Origin: Nocardioides sp. Soil774
GTDB lineage: Bacteria; Actinomycetota; Actinomycetes; Propionibacteriales; Nocardioidaceae
Direction: 5' to 3'
Length of the DNA stretch: 64,000 nt
Assembly: GCF_001428125.1 (NCBI RefSeq)
Contig: NZ_LMSM01000007.1
Location: forward strand, 255,922 to 319,921
Position 1 is the stretch's first letter. Every line of letters begins with the position of its first letter. The notes below the pieces were generated by a model. The model made no database searches, was not told where the DNA came from, and saw only the letters and a program-made list of their open reading frames with translations. The translations under genes and the position numbers were made by a program. Positions 31,218 through 41,357 of this stretch are shown piece after piece.

Positions 31218-31874
31218 TCAGGCCATCCGGCTCAGCCACGCGTGGCCGGGGTAGAGCCGGGCCACGGCATCGCGCAACCACTGGCGCGAGGCGTCGTCGA
31301 GCAGCGGCCACGTCACCGCCAGGTCGCGGTCGTCCTTGGGCCGGTGAAGGACGGCCTTGTAGAGCAGGGTGACCTCCGGTCGCAGGTAGCGCACCCCGTC
31401 GTCGTGCACCCACGTCACGTCCTCGAGCGGGGCGACGTGCTCGGGGTCGCGCTTGCTGGTCCACAGCCCGTCGCGGTCCGGGGTGATCGGCAGGTCGATC
31501 ACCCACGGGTCGCCCGCGCTGCGTCGCACCCACACCTGGCTCTGCACGTCGAGGACCTCGGGGAAGCGGTCGTCGAAGGGTCGCAGCGTGCCACCGTGGT
31601 TGCTCCACAGGTTCCACTCGTCGCCGACGTGCTCACGGAGGGCGGTGAGGTCACAGGCCAGGATCGACAGGTCGACGTCCTCGTGCTCGCGGGGCACGCC
31701 GGTGAAGGCCTCGATCGACCAGCCGCCCACGATCCACCACGGCCGGTCGAAGCCGTCCATGAAGTCGGCGAGTCCGCGCGGGTCGAGCGGCTCCCACGGG
31801 CCGTACCACCGGAAGAACTTCTCGTCCTCAGCCACCTCGTCCGGCGTGCGGTGCAGGGGCTCGCGCTCGGTCAT
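31218..31874 (-). CDS. Nucleotidyltransferase-fold protein (AadA/LinB-like)
   Basis: A 218-residue protein with the DNA polymerase beta-type nucleotidyltransferase signature IVGGWSIEAFTG followed by REHEDVDLSIL, giving the HxDxD metal-binding acidic pair, and a later basic/aromatic DLAVTWPLL region. Relatives include aminoglycoside and lincosamide nucleotidyltransferases, but many family members have no known substrate, so resistance cannot be claimed. TAGCGT lies 6 nt before the ATG. It converges on the lipoprotein gene, with 2 nt between them. Confidence 0.78.
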   Translation of the reverse strand: MTEREPLHRTPDEVAEDEKFFRWYGPWEPLDPRGLADFMDGFDRPWWIVGGWSIEAFTGVPREHEDVDLSILACDLTALREHVGDEWNLWSNHGGTLRPFDDRFPEVLDVQSQVWVRRSAGDPWVIDLPITPDRDGLWTSKRDPEHVAPLEDVTWVHDDGVRYLRPEVTLLYKAVLHRPKDDRDLAVTWPLLDDASRQWLRDAVARLYPGHAWLSRMA

Positions 31875-31897
31875 GGGCCGACGCTAGCGCCTGCGCC

Positions 31898-33019
31898 TCA
31901 CAGCAGGACCAGGTCGTCGCGGTGCACGACCTCGCGCTCGTACGCCGCCCCGAGCTCGGATGCCAGCTCGCCGGTCGAGCGGCCCAGCAGGGCCGGCAGC
32001 TCGTCGGCGTCGAAGTTGACCAGGCCTCGCGCCACCACGACGCCGTCGGGGTCGAGCAGGTCGACCGGGTCACCGGCCACGAAGGCGCCCGAGACGCCGG
32101 TGATCCCCGCCGGCAGGAGCGAGGCCCCGCGCGAGAGCACGGCACGCACGGCGCCGGCGTCGAGGGTGAGGGTGCCGGCTCCCGAGGTCGCGTGGGCGAG
32201 CCAGAGCAGCCGGGTCGGGCGGCGCTTGCCGGTCGCCTCGAAGAGCGTGCCGACCTCGGCCCCCGCGAGCGCGGCAGCGGCCTGGTCGGCGGAGGTGAGC
32301 ACGACGTCGATGCCGGCGCCCGTGGCGATCCGGGCCGCCTCGACCTTGGTGGTCATCCCGCCGGTGCCGACGCCGGCCGCGCCGGCCGAGCCGATCGTGA
32401 CCTGCTCGAGGTCGGCGTCGGAGCGCACCAGCGGGACGAGGCGCGAGCCCTCGCGGCTCGGGGGGCCGTCGTAGAGGCCGTCGACGTCGGAGAGCAGCAC
32501 CAGCAGGTCGGCGTGCACGAGGTGCGCGACGAGGGCGGCGAGCCGGTCGTTGTCGCCGAAGCGGATCTCCGAGGTGGCCACGGTGTCGTTCTCGTTGACG
32601 ATCGGCACGACGCCGAGCTCGAGCAGCTTGGCCAGCGTCTGGTGGGCGTTGCGGTAGTGCGCGCGGCGCACCACGTCGTCGACGGTCAGCAGGACCTGGC
32701 CGGTCACGATGCCGTGCCGGGCGAACTCCTCCTGGTAGCGGTGCACCAGGAGGCCCTGGCCCACCGACGCAGCCGCCTGCTGGGCCGCGAGCGCGCGCGG
32801 GCGCGCGGTGAGGCCGAGCGGAGCCAGGCCGGCGGCGATGGCGCCGGACGACACGAGCACCAGCTCCATGCCGGCTCCCCGTGCCGCCGCGACCACCTCC
32901 ACCAGCTGTCGTACGCGCGCGGGGTCGATCCCGCCCGCGGCGGTGGTCAGCGACGACGAGCCGACCTTGACCACGACGCGTCGGGCCGCGCCGACGAGCG
33001 CCGAGCGGTCAGTCGTCAC
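31898..33019 (-). CDS. proB: Glutamate 5-kinase
   Basis: Phosphorylates L-glutamate to gamma-glutamyl phosphate, the first step of proline synthesis. The 373-residue protein has the amino-acid kinase domain ([53 protein letters not shown]) and a C-terminal PUA domain (about residues 275-355). GTG 33019 is chosen; it overlaps the obgE end by 11 bp. proA does not follow; the next gene is a nucleotidyltransferase, so proA must lie elsewhere. Confidence 0.95.
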   Translation of the reverse strand: MTTDRSALVGAARRVVVKVGSSSLTTAAGGIDPARVRQLVEVVAAARGAGMELVLVSSGAIAAGLAPLGLTARPRALAAQQAAASVGQGLLVHRYQEEFARHGIVTGQVLLTVDDVVRRAHYRNAHQTLAKLLELGVVPIVNENDTVATSEIRFGDNDRLAALVAHLVHADLLVLLSDVDGLYDGPPSREGSRLVPLVRSDADLEQVTIGSAGAAGVGTGGMTTKVEAARIATGAGIDVVLTSADQAAAALAGAEVGTLFEATGKRRPTRLLWLAHATSGAGTLTLDAGAVRAVLSRGASLLPAGITGVSGAFVAGDPVDLLDPDGVVVARGLVNFDADELPALLGRSTGELASELGAAYEREVVHRDDLVLL

Positions 33020-34574
33020 TGCCGTCCCAGTCGGGGTCGTCCTTGGTGCCGATCTCGTAGGACATCGGCCCGACGCCCGAGCTGCCGGAGCTCTTGTTCG
33101 GGCCCTTCTTGCCACGCTCGGCGTCGAGGCGGCGTGCGACGTCGGCGCGCGCCTCCTCCTCGGCCTTGGTCTCCATGCCCTCCGCGATGTCGCGACGGCG
33201 GTCGCGGGCCGGTCGGGCCTCACGCAGCCGCTCGTCCTCACCACGACGTCCGAGCATCTCGGCGCCGGCCTCGATGCTGGGCTTGAAGTCGAAGACGACC
33301 GAGTTGTCCTCCGGCCCGATGATGACGGTGTCACCCTCCTGCGCACCCATCTGGGCGAGCTTGACCTCGACGCCCAGCCGGTTGAGCCGATCGGCCAGGA
33401 AGCCCACCGCCTCCTCGTTGCTGAAGTCGGTCTGCCGCACCCAGCGCTCGGGCTTGGTGCCGCGCACCCTCCAGCCGTCCTCGGTCGCGACGACCTGGAA
33501 GTCGTCACCGCCGTCGACGGCCCGGGGCCGCAGCACGATGCGCTCCGGCTCGGCCGCGGGCGCAGCCTTGCGGGACGCCTCGACGATCTCGGCCATCGCG
33601 AAGGTGAGCTCGCGCAGGCCGGCACCGGAGGCGGCGCTGACCTCGAAGACCCGCAGGCCACGACCGCGCAGCTCCTCGAGCACCATGTCGGCGATGTCTT
33701 GGCCGTCCGGGACGTCGACCTTGTTGAGGGCGACGAGCCGGGGCCGGTCCTCGAGCCCGCCGTAGCGGGCGAGCTCGCCCTCGATGATCTCGAGGTCGTC
33801 GAGCGGGTTGCGGCCCGGCTCGATGGAGGCGGTGTCGACCACGTGCACGAGGGCGGCGCAGCGCTCGATGTGGCGCAGGAAGTCGTGGCCGAGGCCGCGG
33901 CCCTCGGCCGCGCCCTCGATCAGCCCGGGCACGTCGGCGACCACGAAGGTGGTCTCGCCCGCGGTGACGACGCCGAGGTTGGGGATGAGGGTGGTGAAGG
34001 GGTAGTCGGCGATCTTGGGCCGCGCCCGCGAGATCGCGGCGATCAGCGACGACTTGCCCGCGCTCGGGAAGCCGACCAGGCCGATGTCGGCGACGACCTT
34101 CAGCTCGAGGCGTACGACGAGCTCGTCGCCGGGCTCGCCGAGCAGCGCGAACCCAGGGGCCTTGCGCTTGCTCGAGGCGAGGGCGGCGTTGCCGAGACCT
34201 CCGCGACCGCCCTGGGCGACGACGAGGGTCGTGCCCTGGCCCACCATGTCGGCCAGCACCGAGCCGTCGGCGTCCTTGACCAGGGTGCCGTCGGGGACGG
34301 TCAGGAAGAGGTCCTTGCCGTTGCCGCCGTTCTTGTGGTCACCGGCGCCCTGGCCGCCGTTCTCCGCACGGCGCTTGGGGCTGTGGTGGTAGTCGACGAG
34401 GGTCGTGACGCTCGTGTCGACCTGCAGGATGATCGACCCGCCCTGGCCGCCGTTGCCGCCGTCGGGGCCGCCGAGCGGCTTGAACTTCTCCCGCTTGACC
34501 GAGGCCACGCCGTTGCCACCCCGTCCGGCCGCGAGGTGCAGCGTGGCCTGGTCGACGAACGTGGGGATGGCCAT
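33009..34574 (-). CDS. obgE: Obg/CgtA ribosome-associated GTPase
   Basis: A 521-residue essential GTPase in 50S assembly and stress response. It has the glycine-rich Obg fold (residues 1-159, [20 protein letters not shown]), the G domain with P-loop [20 protein letters not shown] and NKVD, and a C-terminal OCT domain (about 345-425). An extra basic tail of about 75 residues ([16 protein letters not shown] onward) follows. It lies after rplU-rpmA, the usual order, and before proB. Confidence 0.97.
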   Translation of the reverse strand: MAIPTFVDQATLHLAAGRGGNGVASVKREKFKPLGGPDGGNGGQGGSIILQVDTSVTTLVDYHHSPKRRAENGGQGAGDHKNGGNGKDLFLTVPDGTLVKDADGSVLADMVGQGTTLVVAQGGRGGLGNAALASSKRKAPGFALLGEPGDELVVRLELKVVADIGLVGFPSAGKSSLIAAISRARPKIADYPFTTLIPNLGVVTAGETTFVVADVPGLIEGAAEGRGLGHDFLRHIERCAALVHVVDTASIEPGRNPLDDLEIIEGELARYGGLEDRPRLVALNKVDVPDGQDIADMVLEELRGRGLRVFEVSAASGAGLRELTFAMAEIVEASRKAAPAAEPERIVLRPRAVDGGDDFQVVATEDGWRVRGTKPERWVRQTDFSNEEAVGFLADRLNRLGVEVKLAQMGAQEGDTVIIGPEDNSVVFDFKPSIEAGAEMLGRRGEDERLREARPARDRRRDIAEGMETKAEEEARADVARRLDAERGKKGPNKSSGSSGVGPMSYEIGTKDDPDWDGSDD

Positions 34575-34608
34575 GGTGTTCCTGGACTTTCTGTCGGTGG
34601 TGCAAGCA

Positions 34609-34640
34609 CGAAGGGCGCCCCCAGACAGGGACGCCCTTCG
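34609..34640 (-). terminator. Hairpin after rpmA
   Basis: CGAAGGGCG (34609-34617) and CGCCCTTCG (34632-34640), perfect 9-bp arms and a 14-nt loop, between rpmA and obgE. Probably a terminator or attenuator that lets the ribosomal genes exceed obgE in mRNA level. Confidence 0.65.
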
Positions 34641-34667
34641 CAGAAGTGGATCAGTGTCGCGGAGAGC

Positions 34668-34922
34668 TCACTCGCCCGGGACGATGTTGACGACCTTGCG
34701 GCCGCGGCGGGTGCCGAACTCGACCGCACCGGCCTGCAGGGCGAACAGGGTGTCGTCGCCGCCGCGGCCGACGCCCGTGCCCGGGTGGAAGTGGGTGCCA
34801 CGCTGGCGGACGATGATCTCGCCGGCGCCGACGACCTGGCCGCCGAAGCGCTTCACGCCGAGGCGCTGGGCGTTGGAGTCACGGCCGTTCTTGGTGCTCG
34901 CAGCACCCTTCTTGTGAGCCAT
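34668..34922 (-). CDS. rpmA: 50S ribosomal protein L27
   Basis: An 84-residue protein near the peptidyl transferase centre. [20 protein letters not shown] and [15 protein letters not shown] are characteristic. There is no cleavable N-terminal extension of the Firmicutes kind. Partner of rplU upstream and obgE downstream. Confidence 0.98.
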   Translation of the reverse strand: MAHKKGAASTKNGRDSNAQRLGVKRFGGQVVGAGEIIVRQRGTHFHPGTGVGRGGDDTLFALQAGAVEFGTRRGRKVVNIVPGE

Positions 34923-34978
34923 TGTTCAGTCCTTTGGAAGTTCTAGCTGAAGAGACGTGGTCGATCTCGAGCGAACGC

Positions 34979-35281
34979 TCAGAGGGAGATGTCGGTGACC
35001 TTGACCTGGGTGTACTTCTGGCGGTGACCCTGGCGCTTCTTGTAGCCGGTCTTGTTCTTGTACTTCTGGATGATGATCTTCGGGCCCTTGGTGGCGCCGG
35101 TGACCTCGACGGTCACGCTCGCCTTGTCCAGGCCGGTCGCGGTGACGGTCTCGCCGTCGACGACCATCACGACGGGCAGGGTGAGGGTGTCACCCTCGGC
35201 CGCGGCGGTCTTGTCGATCTCGATGACGTCGCCCACGGCAACCTTCTGCTGCTTGCTGCCAGCGCGCACGATCGCGTACAC
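34979..35281 (-). CDS. rplU: 50S ribosomal protein L21
   Basis: A 100-residue ribosomal protein that binds 23S r[20 protein letters not shown] and [18 protein letters not shown] are the family stretches. GTG 35281 is chosen: GGAGAG lies 6 nt upstream, whereas a second in-frame GTG two codons earlier would abut it. First gene of rplU-rpmA. Confidence 0.96.
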   Translation of the reverse strand: MYAIVRAGSKQQKVAVGDVIEIDKTAAAEGDTLTLPVVMVVDGETVTATGLDKASVTVEVTGATKGPKIIIQKYKNKTGYKKRQGHRQKYTQVKVTDISL

Positions 35282-35471
35282 GGCCACTCTCCTCGTCAGA
35301 CTGCGGAAACTCGGTGGAAACTTCTGGTCTGCGCACGACACCGCCTCATCGGGCGAGTACGCCGCGGGGCGGGCGCGCAGGGTGGTGTGTCGAACACCGA
35401 GGGTCAAGACTACGGGATCGGGTGGCGACCGGGCAAAACGACGTCCGGACGCTGGCCCCTCCCCTCGACCC

Positions 35472-38400
35472 TCAGCGCTTGCGCGAGCCCTTCTTCTTGA
35501 CCGGGACGTGCTCGACGACCGGCGCGCTGCTGCTCGCCCCGTCGACCCCGCCCTCGGTCTCGCCCTCGACCTCGGTGGCCAGCGGCGTACCGACGCCGGG
35601 CTCGGCGTCCACGGTCCCCGGCTCGACCACGCCGGTGTCCGGGACCGTGCCGGCGGCACCCGAGGTGCGCACCGACGTCGTCGCGACCGGGCTGGCGGGC
35701 TCCGCCGGGCTGACCGGCGGTCCGGCCGGCCGGCTCGCGGAACGTCGGCGCGTACGCGTGACCACCCGCGGCTTCTCGACCTCGACGGCAGCCTCGACGG
35801 GAGCCTCCTCGGCAGCCGTCTCCGCGGCAGCCGCGGGGCTCACCTCGACCGGCGCCTGCGCAGCCTCGGCAGGAGCCGCCGCAGCGGGCTCGGGAGCCGA
35901 CTCGGGGGTGGGCTCGGAGACGGGCTCGGAGACGGGCTCGGAGACGGGCTGGGCCTCGTCGGCGGCGTCGGCACCCGGAAACGAGTCACCGTCGGCCTCC
36001 TCGGCCGGCTTCTCGTGTCGGGCCATCGCGGCCACGTCCTTGGGCGACGGGGCGTGGGAGTGCTGGTCGGCGGTCCTGTCGTCACCGGACTCGTTGCCGC
36101 TGCCGCCCTCGCTGCCCTTGCGGCCGCGACGACGACCGCTGCGACGGCCCTCGCCGTCCTCCGGCCTCGCGTCGGGGTCGACCGGCTGGTCCTTGATGAC
36201 CACACCGCGCCCGTGGCAGTGCTCGCAGTTCTCGCTGAACGACTCGAGCAGGCCCGTGCCGATGCGCTTGCGCGTCATCTGCACCAGTCCGAGCGAGGTC
36301 ACCTCGGCGACCTGGTGGCGGGTGCGGTCGCGGCCGAGGCACTCGACGAGGCGACGCACCACCAGGTCACGGTTGGACTCCAGGACCATGTCGATGAAGT
36401 CGACGACGATGATGCCGCCGATGTCGCGCAGCCGGAGCTGGCGCACGATCTCCTCCGCGGCCTCGAGGTTGTTCTTGGTGACCGTCTCCTCCAGGTTGCC
36501 CCCGGAGCCGGTGAACTTGCCGGTGTTGACGTCGACGACGGTCATCGCCTCGGTGCGGTCGATGACCAGCGAGCCGCCCGAGGGCAGCCAGACCTTGCGG
36601 TCCAGGCCCTTCTGGATCTGCTCGTTGACGCGGTAGGTCGCGAAGATGTCGCCGCCCGTCGCGCCGCGCTCGAAGCGCTGGACGCGCTCGGCGAGGTCGG
36701 GCGCCACCGACTCGACGTAGGCCGAGACGGTCTGCCAGGCGTCCTCGCCCTCGATGACCAGCTTGGCGAAGTCCTCGGTGAACAGGTCGCGCACGACCTT
36801 CAGGGTCAGGTCGGGCTCGCCGTAGAGCAGCTGCGGGCCGGATCCCCGGTTGGCGGACTTCTTCTCGATGTCCTCCCAGCGCGCCTTGAGCCGCTCGACG
36901 TCGCGGGTCAGCTCCTCCTCGCTGGCGCCCTCGGCCGCGGTGCGCACGATGACGCCGGCGGTGTCGGGGACGATCTCCTTGAGCAGCGTCTTGAGGCGGT
37001 TGCGCTCGGTGTCGGGCAGCTTGCGCGAGATGCCGGAGGTGGTGCCGTCGGGGACGTAGACCAGGAAGCGGCCGGCCAGGCTGACCTGGCTGGTGAGCCG
37101 GGCGCCCTTGTGGCCGATCGGGTCCTTGGTGACCTGCACCAGGACCATCTGGCCACTGCTCAGGACGGACTCGATCTTGCGGGGCTGGCCCTCCTTGTGG
37201 CCCAGCGAGGCCCAGTTGACCTCCCCGGCGTAGAGCACGGCGTTGCGGCCCTTGCCGATGTCGATGAACGCCGCCTCCATGGAGGGCAGCACGTTCTGCA
37301 CGCGACCGAGGTAGACGTTGCCGATGATCGAGGTCTGCGACTCGCGGGCGACGTAGTGCTCGACGAGCACCTTGTCCTCGAGGACGCCGATCTGCGTGAG
37401 GTCGTCGCGCTGGCGGATCACCATGACGCGCTCGACCGACTCGCGGCGGGCCAGGAACTCGGCCTCGCTCACGATCGGGGCCCGACGGCGACCGGCCTCG
37501 CGGCCCTCGCGGCGCCGCTGCTTCTTCGCCTCGAGGCGGGTCGAGCCCTGGACCGAGGTGATCTGGTCCTCGGCGGAGCGGGTCTTGCGGACCCGGGTGA
37601 CGGTGTTGGGCTCGTCGTCGGAGTCGGTGGCCGCGTCGTCGCCCGAGCGGCGGCGACGGCGGCGGCGGCGCGAGGAGCCCTCGCCGTTGCCGTCCCCTGC
37701 CTCGGAGGAGTCGGAGGACTCCGACGCGTCGGAGGAGGAGTCGAAGGACTCCGCGTCGGCCTCGGTGGACGCGTCGGCGTCGGCCCTGCCGTCGACGCTC
37801 TCGCGCCCACGCGTCTCGCCGTTGCCGTCGCCACCCCCGTCGGAGGACTTGCGGCGGCGACGACCGCCACGGCGACGACGGCGTCGGGCGCCGCCCTCAC
37901 CCTCGTCGGAGTCGTCGTCGGAGGAGTGCTCGGCTGCCGTCTCGTCGATCGTCTCGTCGGTGGACTCGTCCTGGACCTGACCCTCGACCTGGTCCTCGGC
38001 GAGCTCGTCCTCGGCAGGCTCGTCCTCGGCAGGCTCGTCATCGGTCGCGACGGCCTCCGCGGTGGCTGCGGCCTTCGTGGCCGTCGACCTGCCGCCCGAC
38101 TTCTTCGCGGTCTTCTTCGCCGCCTTCTTCGCGGTGGGTCGCGTCGGCTCGCCCGTCTCGTCGGCCGCGGCGGCGACCGACTCGGCGGGGGCGTCGACAG
38201 CGGCGTCGGCACCCTCGACGGGGACCGGCACCGGCTTCTTGCGCGTGCGACGCGTGGTCGTGGTCACGACCGGCGCCTGGAACAGCACCGCGTGACCGGT
38301 GCCCGCGTCGGCGGGGGCCGGCTCGTCGGCCGGGGTCGCGGACTCGTCGGCGACGGGAGCCGGCTGGGGCTCCGCGGTCTTCTTCGCGGTCCTCTTGGCG

Positions 38401-38840
38401 GCCGCCTTCTTCGCGGGGGCCTTCTTCGCAGGTGCCTTGGCCGCGCTCTGGCGCTGGCCACGCGTGGTCGTGGTGACCTCGGGCGCTGCCGGCGCGCTGG
38501 CGTCGGGGGTGACGTCGGGGGTTGCGGTGGCGTCGGCCTCGGGGAGCGTGGGCTCCGCGGCAGGAGCGCTCGCCTTCTTCGCGGCGGTCTTGCGGGGGGC
38601 GGCCTTCTTGGCCGGCGCCTTGCGTGCGGCCGCCTTCTTCGCTGCCGGTGCCTCGGGGGCTGCCTCGGCGGTTGCCTCGGAAGCGGGCGCGGCCGCAGCG
38701 GCCTCCGGGGCGGGCGCCGCCTTCTTGGCGGGCGCCTTGCGCGTGCGTCGCGTCACGACCGGGGCGGGAGGTGTCTGGCTCGCGGCCGCGTCCGTCCCCG
38801 TGTCAGCAGTGGTGCGGTCGGGCTGGTCGTCATCGAGCAT
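35472..38840 (-). CDS. rne: Ribonuclease E/G
   Basis: A 1122-residue endoribonuclease. The catalytic core lies at about residues 430-850: S1 domain ([20 protein letters not shown]), catalytic aspartates in [14 protein letters not shown] and IIVVDFIDM, and the zinc-link CEHCHGRG. The first 430 residues are disordered: Ala/Lys/Pro repeats ([10 protein letters not shown] type, like histone H1) then acidic Asp/Glu/Ser runs and Arg clusters. The C-tail includes [10 protein letters not shown] repeats and ends VKKKGSRKR. Such tails usually scaffold degradosome partners or RNA. ATG 38840 has GAGGAG 7 nt upstream; a GTG six codons earlier contains that site. Confidence 0.96.
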   Translation of the reverse strand: MLDDDQPDRTTADTGTDAAASQTPPAPVVTRRTRKAPAKKAAPAPEAAAAAPASEATAEAAPEAPAAKKAAARKAPAKKAAPRKTAAKKASAPAAEPTLPEADATATPDVTPDASAPAAPEVTTTTRGQRQSAAKAPAKKAPAKKAAAKRTAKKTAEPQPAPVADESATPADEPAPADAGTGHAVLFQAPVVTTTTRRTRKKPVPVPVEGADAAVDAPAESVAAAADETGEPTRPTAKKAAKKTAKKSGGRSTATKAAATAEAVATDDEPAEDEPAEDELAEDQVEGQVQDESTDETIDETAAEHSSDDDSDEGEGGARRRRRRGGRRRRKSSDGGGDGNGETRGRESVDGRADADASTEADAESFDSSSDASESSDSSEAGDGNGEGSSRRRRRRRRSGDDAATDSDDEPNTVTRVRKTRSAEDQITSVQGSTRLEAKKQRRREGREAGRRRAPIVSEAEFLARRESVERVMVIRQRDDLTQIGVLEDKVLVEHYVARESQTSIIGNVYLGRVQNVLPSMEAAFIDIGKGRNAVLYAGEVNWASLGHKEGQPRKIESVLSSGQMVLVQVTKDPIGHKGARLTSQVSLAGRFLVYVPDGTTSGISRKLPDTERNRLKTLLKEIVPDTAGVIVRTAAEGASEEELTRDVERLKARWEDIEKKSANRGSGPQLLYGEPDLTLKVVRDLFTEDFAKLVIEGEDAWQTVSAYVESVAPDLAERVQRFERGATGGDIFATYRVNEQIQKGLDRKVWLPSGGSLVIDRTEAMTVVDVNTGKFTGSGGNLEETVTKNNLEAAEEIVRQLRLRDIGGIIVVDFIDMVLESNRDLVVRRLVECLGRDRTRHQVAEVTSLGLVQMTRKRIGTGLLESFSENCEHCHGRGVVIKDQPVDPDARPEDGEGRRSGRRRGRKGSEGGSGNESGDDRTADQHSHAPSPKDVAAMARHEKPAEEADGDSFPGADAADEAQPVSEPVSEPVSEPTPESAPEPAAAAPAEAAQAPVEVSPAAAAETAAEEAPVEAAVEVEKPRVVTRTRRRSASRPAGPPVSPAEPASPVATTSVRTSGAAGTVPDTGVVEPGTVDAEPGVGTPLATEVEGETEGGVDGASSSAPVVEHVPVKKKGSRKR

Positions 38841-39165
38841 GTGGTGCTCCTCGGGCACCGGGGCGGTGCCGATACGGCGTCCACCGCTCTCGATCGGCGA
38901 TCACGGAGGACGCAAAGCTTCTGTGGCGGCGACACCCTCCGCGTGTGCGTCTCCGTGCGGCTGCTCCGCCACCTGCCGCGGTCGCCGGGCCACCCCGAGT
39001 CGCTCTCACCGACTCCTGTGGCCGCGTCGCGGTCCGGTGACGTCCACCCGCCCGGGGTGCCGACCACATCGGAGTGACCGGCGAGAACGTCGTCGGCTCG
39101 ACGGATCCTGACGGTTGCCAGGGCGTCGAACGTGGCGAGTATCGCACATCGCCACGCCCATGCCG
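38841..39165. other. Gene-free rne leader region
   Basis: No gene is seen in these 325 bases. The stretch carries the rne 5' region and, near its far end, a hairpin after the TIGR03936 gene. A GATACT hexamer on the minus strand (around 39139-39144) could be a -10, but no good -35 is present. Confidence 0.5.
39131..39156 (-). terminator. Hairpin after the TIGR03936 gene
   Basis: CGTGGCGA (39131-39138) and TCGCCACG (39149-39156), perfect 8-bp arms and a 10-nt loop, 9 nt after the stop. Confidence 0.55.
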
Positions 39166-39906
39166 CTATGCGCGAGTCGCCAGCGGGTCGGAGAGGTCGC
39201 CGGAGTCGAGCAGGGGTCCCTGCGCCAGGCGGGTCATCAGCGGGGACTCCCCCGGCGCGAGGCCCGCCACGGCCTCGAGGCCGCGCAGCACGTCGTCGGG
39301 GCGGACCGCGGGGGTGCCGTGGCGCAGCACCACGTCGAGCGAGGTGGGCCGCGGAGCCGTGTCGTCGGCGCTGCTCTCGGTGGCGGGCAGCACGACGAGC
39401 GAGACGACGGCGCCACGCGCGTCGAACTCACGCATCCCCTTCTTCGTCATCCGCTCCACGAGCGCCTCCTCGGCGGCCAGGAAGCGCGCGACCGCCTCGA
39501 CCGTGGCGGCCCGGTCGGCCGCCAGGTCGATGCGCCAGCGGCTGCCCTCGAGCAGGTCGGCCAGCGAGCCGCCGGGCGACTCCACCACCTCGAGGACGTC
39601 GAGGCCCGCTGGCAGCGCCTCGTCGAGGAGCGCGTGGACCTCGGCCGGCACCACGACCTGGGCGAGCGCCAGCTCGAGGTACTCCGCCTCGCTCGCCGAG
39701 CCGGTGGGCGCGGCACCGGCGTACGAGATGCGCGGGTGCGGGTTGAAGCCCGAGGAGTACGCCATCGGGATCCGCGCGCGGAACACGGCGCGCTCGAAGG
39801 CGCGGCTGAAGTCTCGGTGGCTGGTGAAGCGCAGCCGCCCCCGCTTGGCGTAGCGCACGCGGAGGCGCTGGACGGGTGGGGCCTGCTGCTCGGGTTGCTC
39901 ACGCAC
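39166..39906 (-). CDS. TIGR03936-family radical-SAM-associated protein (DUF2344)
   Basis: A 246-residue protein with the family start RLRVRYAKRGRLRFTSHRDF and SSGFNPHPRISYAGAAPTGS. In most bacteria it is encoded directly after, or fused to, the TIGR03960 B12-binding radical SAM protein. Here that partner is at 45451-47409, about 5.5 kb away, with a surface-glycan cluster between them. Molecular function unknown; the family is linked by context to rne and ribosomal genes. GTG 39906 has TAGGCT 7 nt upstream, so it seems to have acquired or kept its own promoter. Confidence 0.9.
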   Translation of the reverse strand: MREQPEQQAPPVQRLRVRYAKRGRLRFTSHRDFSRAFERAVFRARIPMAYSSGFNPHPRISYAGAAPTGSASEAEYLELALAQVVVPAEVHALLDEALPAGLDVLEVVESPGGSLADLLEGSRWRIDLAADRAATVEAVARFLAAEEALVERMTKKGMREFDARGAVVSLVVLPATESSADDTAPRPTSLDVVLRHGTPAVRPDDVLRGLEAVAGLAPGESPLMTRLAQGPLLDSGDLSDPLATRA

Positions 39907-39965
39907 GCGCCGAAGCCTAGGCGAGCCGGGCCCGACTCGCCCGCGTGCCGCCCGGCCCTGCTCGC

Positions 39966-39971
39966 TAAGGT
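39966..39971 (+). promoter_or_regulatory. Putative -10 element of the glycan cluster
   Basis: TAAGGT, 6 nt before the ATG at 39978. This would start the flippase transcript with a leaderless short ORF. Confidence 0.5.
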
Positions 39972-39977
39972 GCACGC

Positions 39978-40058
39978 ATGGAGAAGGTGGGCGTCGTGCA
40001 TGCACCGGGAGGACGGCTCGGCGGCGCGCGTCCACGCAACGTCCCGGCTCGCGAATGA
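39978..40058 (+). CDS. Short 26-codon ORF coupled to the flippase gene
   Basis: ATG 39978 opens a 26-codon frame beginning MEKVGVVHAPGGRL and ending at a TGA that overlaps the flippase ATG at 40055 (ATGA). Its ATG lies 6 nt after TAAGGT, and AAGGTG could also serve as a ribosome site. The flippase start has no ribosome site of its own, so this ORF may deliver ribosomes to it. It could be a leader peptide or the remnant of a lost gene; I recognise no family. Confidence 0.4.
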   Translation: MEKVGVVHAPGGRLGGARPRNVPARE

Positions 40059-41299
40059 GTCGGTTGCGGTCCATCACGGGTCGGATGCGAACCGAGCTCG
40101 GTCTGGCCGTGGCGTCCATGGCTCTCAACCTGGCGACGTACGCCCACACCGTCCTTGCTGCACGATTCCTCGGTGTCGATCCGTTCGGCGCGTTCACGGC
40201 GGCGATGAACGTGTTGATCGTCCTCAGCGTCGTCTCCCTCGGGCTGCAGACCACCGTCGCGCGCAGGGTGGCCGCCGCCTCGGGCCACGCTGAGGCGATC
40301 GCCCACGTGGCACTGCGCCTGACCTATGTCGTCGCGCCCGTCCTGGGGGTGGCGCTTGCGGTGGCGAGCCCCCTGCTCGACGGCGTCCTGCGGCTCGACA
40401 GCCTGACAGCCGCCCTCCTGATCGCCATCGGCGCGGTGCCGATGACGATCATGGGCGCTCAGGCCGGCCTGCTGCAGGGCCAACGCCGGTGGGCCGACCT
40501 CGCGTGGGTGTACGCCGCCTCCGGCACATCGCGGCTGGTCGTCGGGACCGTATTGCTCATGTGGAAGCCGACGCTGGTGTGCGGCGTGGCGGGAATCGTC
40601 GCCGGTCTCTGCGCCCCGGTGGTCGTCGGCTGGTGGTTCCTCCGCACTGGCAACCCAGAGACGGGCGAGGCGTCGCCTGTCACCCGGGCGCGGCTCGTGG
40701 GCGACAGCCTCAAGGGTGCGCAGGCGCTGCTGGCCTTCATGGCACTGAGCAACCTGGACGTCGTGGTGGCCCGCCACGCGCTCGCCGACGGGTCGTCCGG
40801 GCTGTACGCCTCGGGACTGGTGCTGAGCAAGGCGGTCCTCTTCCTGCCTCAGATCGTCCTGGTGCGGGTCTTCCCGGCGCTGTCCACGTCGGCGGGCAGA
40901 CGGCGCGCACTGACCGCGAGCGTGGGCGTGATCCTCTTCTTCGGGGTCTCCGCCGCGGCGGTCACCGCCCTCTTGCCGGGTCTCGCGCTGGTGTTCGTCG
41001 GGGGGCAGGACTTCACCGCCGTACGGGACCTGCTCTGGCTCTTCGCCCTGCTCGGCACGGTGCAGGCGCTCGCGCAGCTCTTCATCTACTCGGTGCTCGC
41101 CCGTGCCGCCGTCGGCCCCACCCTGGTCACCTGGGGGGCCTTGCTCGTCATGGTGCCGGCAGGCCTGCGCATGACGACCGTGGCCCAGATGGTGGTCCTC
41201 TTGATCTCGGTGAACGCGGCCCTGCTGCTGGTGCTGGTGGCCATGACGAGCAGGACCCAGGCACGCGGGTCCGCGGCACGCGCAGGTCACTCCCACTGA
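40055..41299 (+). CDS. Polysaccharide flippase (Wzx/MATE-like, MVF superfamily)
   Basis: A 414-residue membrane protein with about 12 hydrophobic segments and the flippase start pattern ATYAHTVLAARFLGVDPFGAFTAA. It lacks enzyme motifs. By family it would flip lipid-linked oligosaccharide across the membrane. First main gene of the plus-strand glycan cluster. No ribosome site precedes ATG 40055; ATG 40085 is another possible start. Codons are less strictly GC-biased than in the flanking minus-strand genes. Confidence 0.8.
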   Translation: MSRLRSITGRMRTELGLAVASMALNLATYAHTVLAARFLGVDPFGAFTAAMNVLIVLSVVSLGLQTTVARRVAAASGHAEAIAHVALRLTYVVAPVLGVALAVASPLLDGVLRLDSLTAALLIAIGAVPMTIMGAQAGLLQGQRRWADLAWVYAASGTSRLVVGTVLLMWKPTLVCGVAGIVAGLCAPVVVGWWFLRTGNPETGEASPVTRARLVGDSLKGAQALLAFMALSNLDVVVARHALADGSSGLYASGLVLSKAVLFLPQIVLVRVFPALSTSAGRRRALTASVGVILFFGVSAAAVTALLPGLALVFVGGQDFTAVRDLLWLFALLGTVQALAQLFIYSVLARAAVGPTLVTWGALLVMVPAGLRMTTVAQMVVLLISVNAALLLVLVAMTSRTQARGSAARAGHSH

Positions 41300-41344
41300 C
41301 CCGACGGCGCCCGCCCTCGCATCAGGTGGCACGCCGCGCGCAGC

Positions 41345-41350
41345 TAGGGT
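41345..41350 (+). promoter_or_regulatory. Putative -10 element of the DUF2142 gene
   Basis: TAGGGT, 7 nt before ATG 41358. Confidence 0.45.
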
Positions 41351-41357
41351 CCTGCCC

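Noticed and set aside
31218..31874. Calling the nucleotidyltransferase an aminoglycoside resistance gene
   Set aside because: Only the fold signature is visible; substrate-specific residues cannot be judged, and chromosomal homologues often have no resistance role.
35914..35955. Short direct repeats that could suggest a CRISPR
   Set aside because: They are 12-bp units encoding EPVS repeats in the RNase E tail; no spacers and no cas genes nearby.
35052..39077. Very long plus-strand open frame antisense to rne
   Set aside because: It lacks any recognisable domain and mirrors the codon pattern of rne, rplU and their leaders on the minus strand. Long antisense frames are expected at this GC content.
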